From Fidelibacterota bacterium (GTDB lineage: Bacteria > Fidelibacterota > Fidelibacteria > Fidelibacterales > DSDE01), in the NCBI GenBank assembly GCA_011049095.1, contig DSDE01000213.1, forward strand, positions 1 to 6,754: DNA of 6,754 nt, in the 5' to 3' direction. Of this stretch, positions 6,559 through 6,754 are shown one piece after another (position 1 is the stretch's first letter; each line of letters starts with the position of its first letter). A program made the position numbers and the translations under genes. The notes below the pieces were generated by a model. It saw nothing but the letters and a program-made list of their open reading frames with translations. It did no database searches and had not been told where the DNA came from.

Positions 6559-6603
6559 ATATTAGCAGTCCATTTAAAACAGATTCCTTTTATTGATAGT
6601 CTA

Positions 6604-6650
6604 TGTCCAAAATAAATATTTCCTATCCATAAATTGGATTATACTGGCTG
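6604..6650 (+). repeat. Diverged direct repeat, copy B
   Basis: This 47-base stretch begins TGTCCAAAATAAAT and ends ATACTGGCTG. It is the second copy of the 221-266 repeat, in the same orientation, with seven substitutions and one inserted base. The 8-bp inverted repeat of copy A is degraded here. The GGTCACTGAGC units and the TTTGGAC right end seen after copy A do not follow copy B within the window. Confidence 0.55.
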
Positions 6651-6754
6651 TTTTAATCCGGGCCTTCACGGGGTCGGGAAAAAGAAGATTGTGTTTGAAG
6701 GTGGAAAAGAGACGTGGCGCGATGAGGAGCACAAAACGGTGGCTGATGAAAATG
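6634..6754 (+). CDS. Possible partial + strand reading frame running off the window
   Basis: From just after an in-frame TAA at 6613-6615 the frame stays open to the end of the window. The part after the repeat reads as hydrophilic, protein-like sequence: GVGKKKIVFEGG, then KETWRDEEHKTVADEN. Possible starts are TTG at 6634 (inside the repeat) and GTG at 6691; no ATG or Shine-Dalgarno is seen. The base composition is GC-richer than the adjoining spacer. It may be the 5' part of a gene, a decayed gene fragment, or a chance frame. I recognise no family. Confidence 0.2.
   Translation, partial: MDYTGCFNPGLHGVGKKKIVFEGGKETWRDEEHKTVADEN

Overview
The window looks like a chromosomal segment from a Gram-negative bacterium of the FCB (Fibrobacteres-Chlorobi-Bacteroidetes) superphylum. 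A PorU-type C25 peptidase with its own C-terminal NYPNPF/FlgD-like sorting domain indicates a type IX secretion system (T9SS). Moderate GC and at least two recognisable Shine-Dalgarno (SD) sequences fit a Calditrichota/KSB1/Marinimicrobia-like lineage better than typical Bacteroidetes, which mostly lack SD sites. This placement is inferred from family and style, not from a marker gene.

Layout. Bases 1-483 are mostly non-coding. They hold a perfect CRP-type dyad (45-60), a possible 39-residue single-span membrane protein on the + strand (93-212), a roughly 120-bp palindromic/MITE-like repeat (221-347) with two GGTCACTGAGC units, and two hairpins (400-465) that may end the minus-strand operon. 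From 6545 down to 484, four tightly packed minus-strand genes follow, in transcription order: a specialised NusG paralogue (RfaH/UpxY-like); a UDP-glucuronate 4-epimerase-like enzyme, overlapping the first gene by ATGA; the T9SS sortase PorU; and a Maf nucleotide pyrophosphatase. Bases 6546-6754 contain the probable operon promoter, a diverged second copy of the 221-266 repeat, and the start of an open + strand frame that runs off the window.

How the genes may work together. The NusG paralogue probably keeps RNA polymerase processive through the operon, as such proteins do for surface-polysaccharide operons. The epimerase would supply a uronic-acid nucleotide sugar for LPS or exopolysaccharide. 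PorU trims sorting domains from exported proteins at the cell surface and, in the species studied, links them to a lipopolysaccharide. Maf is a housekeeping gene carried along at the end.

Main oddity. The porU signal peptide is encoded upstream of any ATG/GTG/TTG codon in its frame. The only well-placed start is an ATA codon six bases after AGAGG. Either this is a rare start codon, or the ATG has been lost or mis-sequenced.
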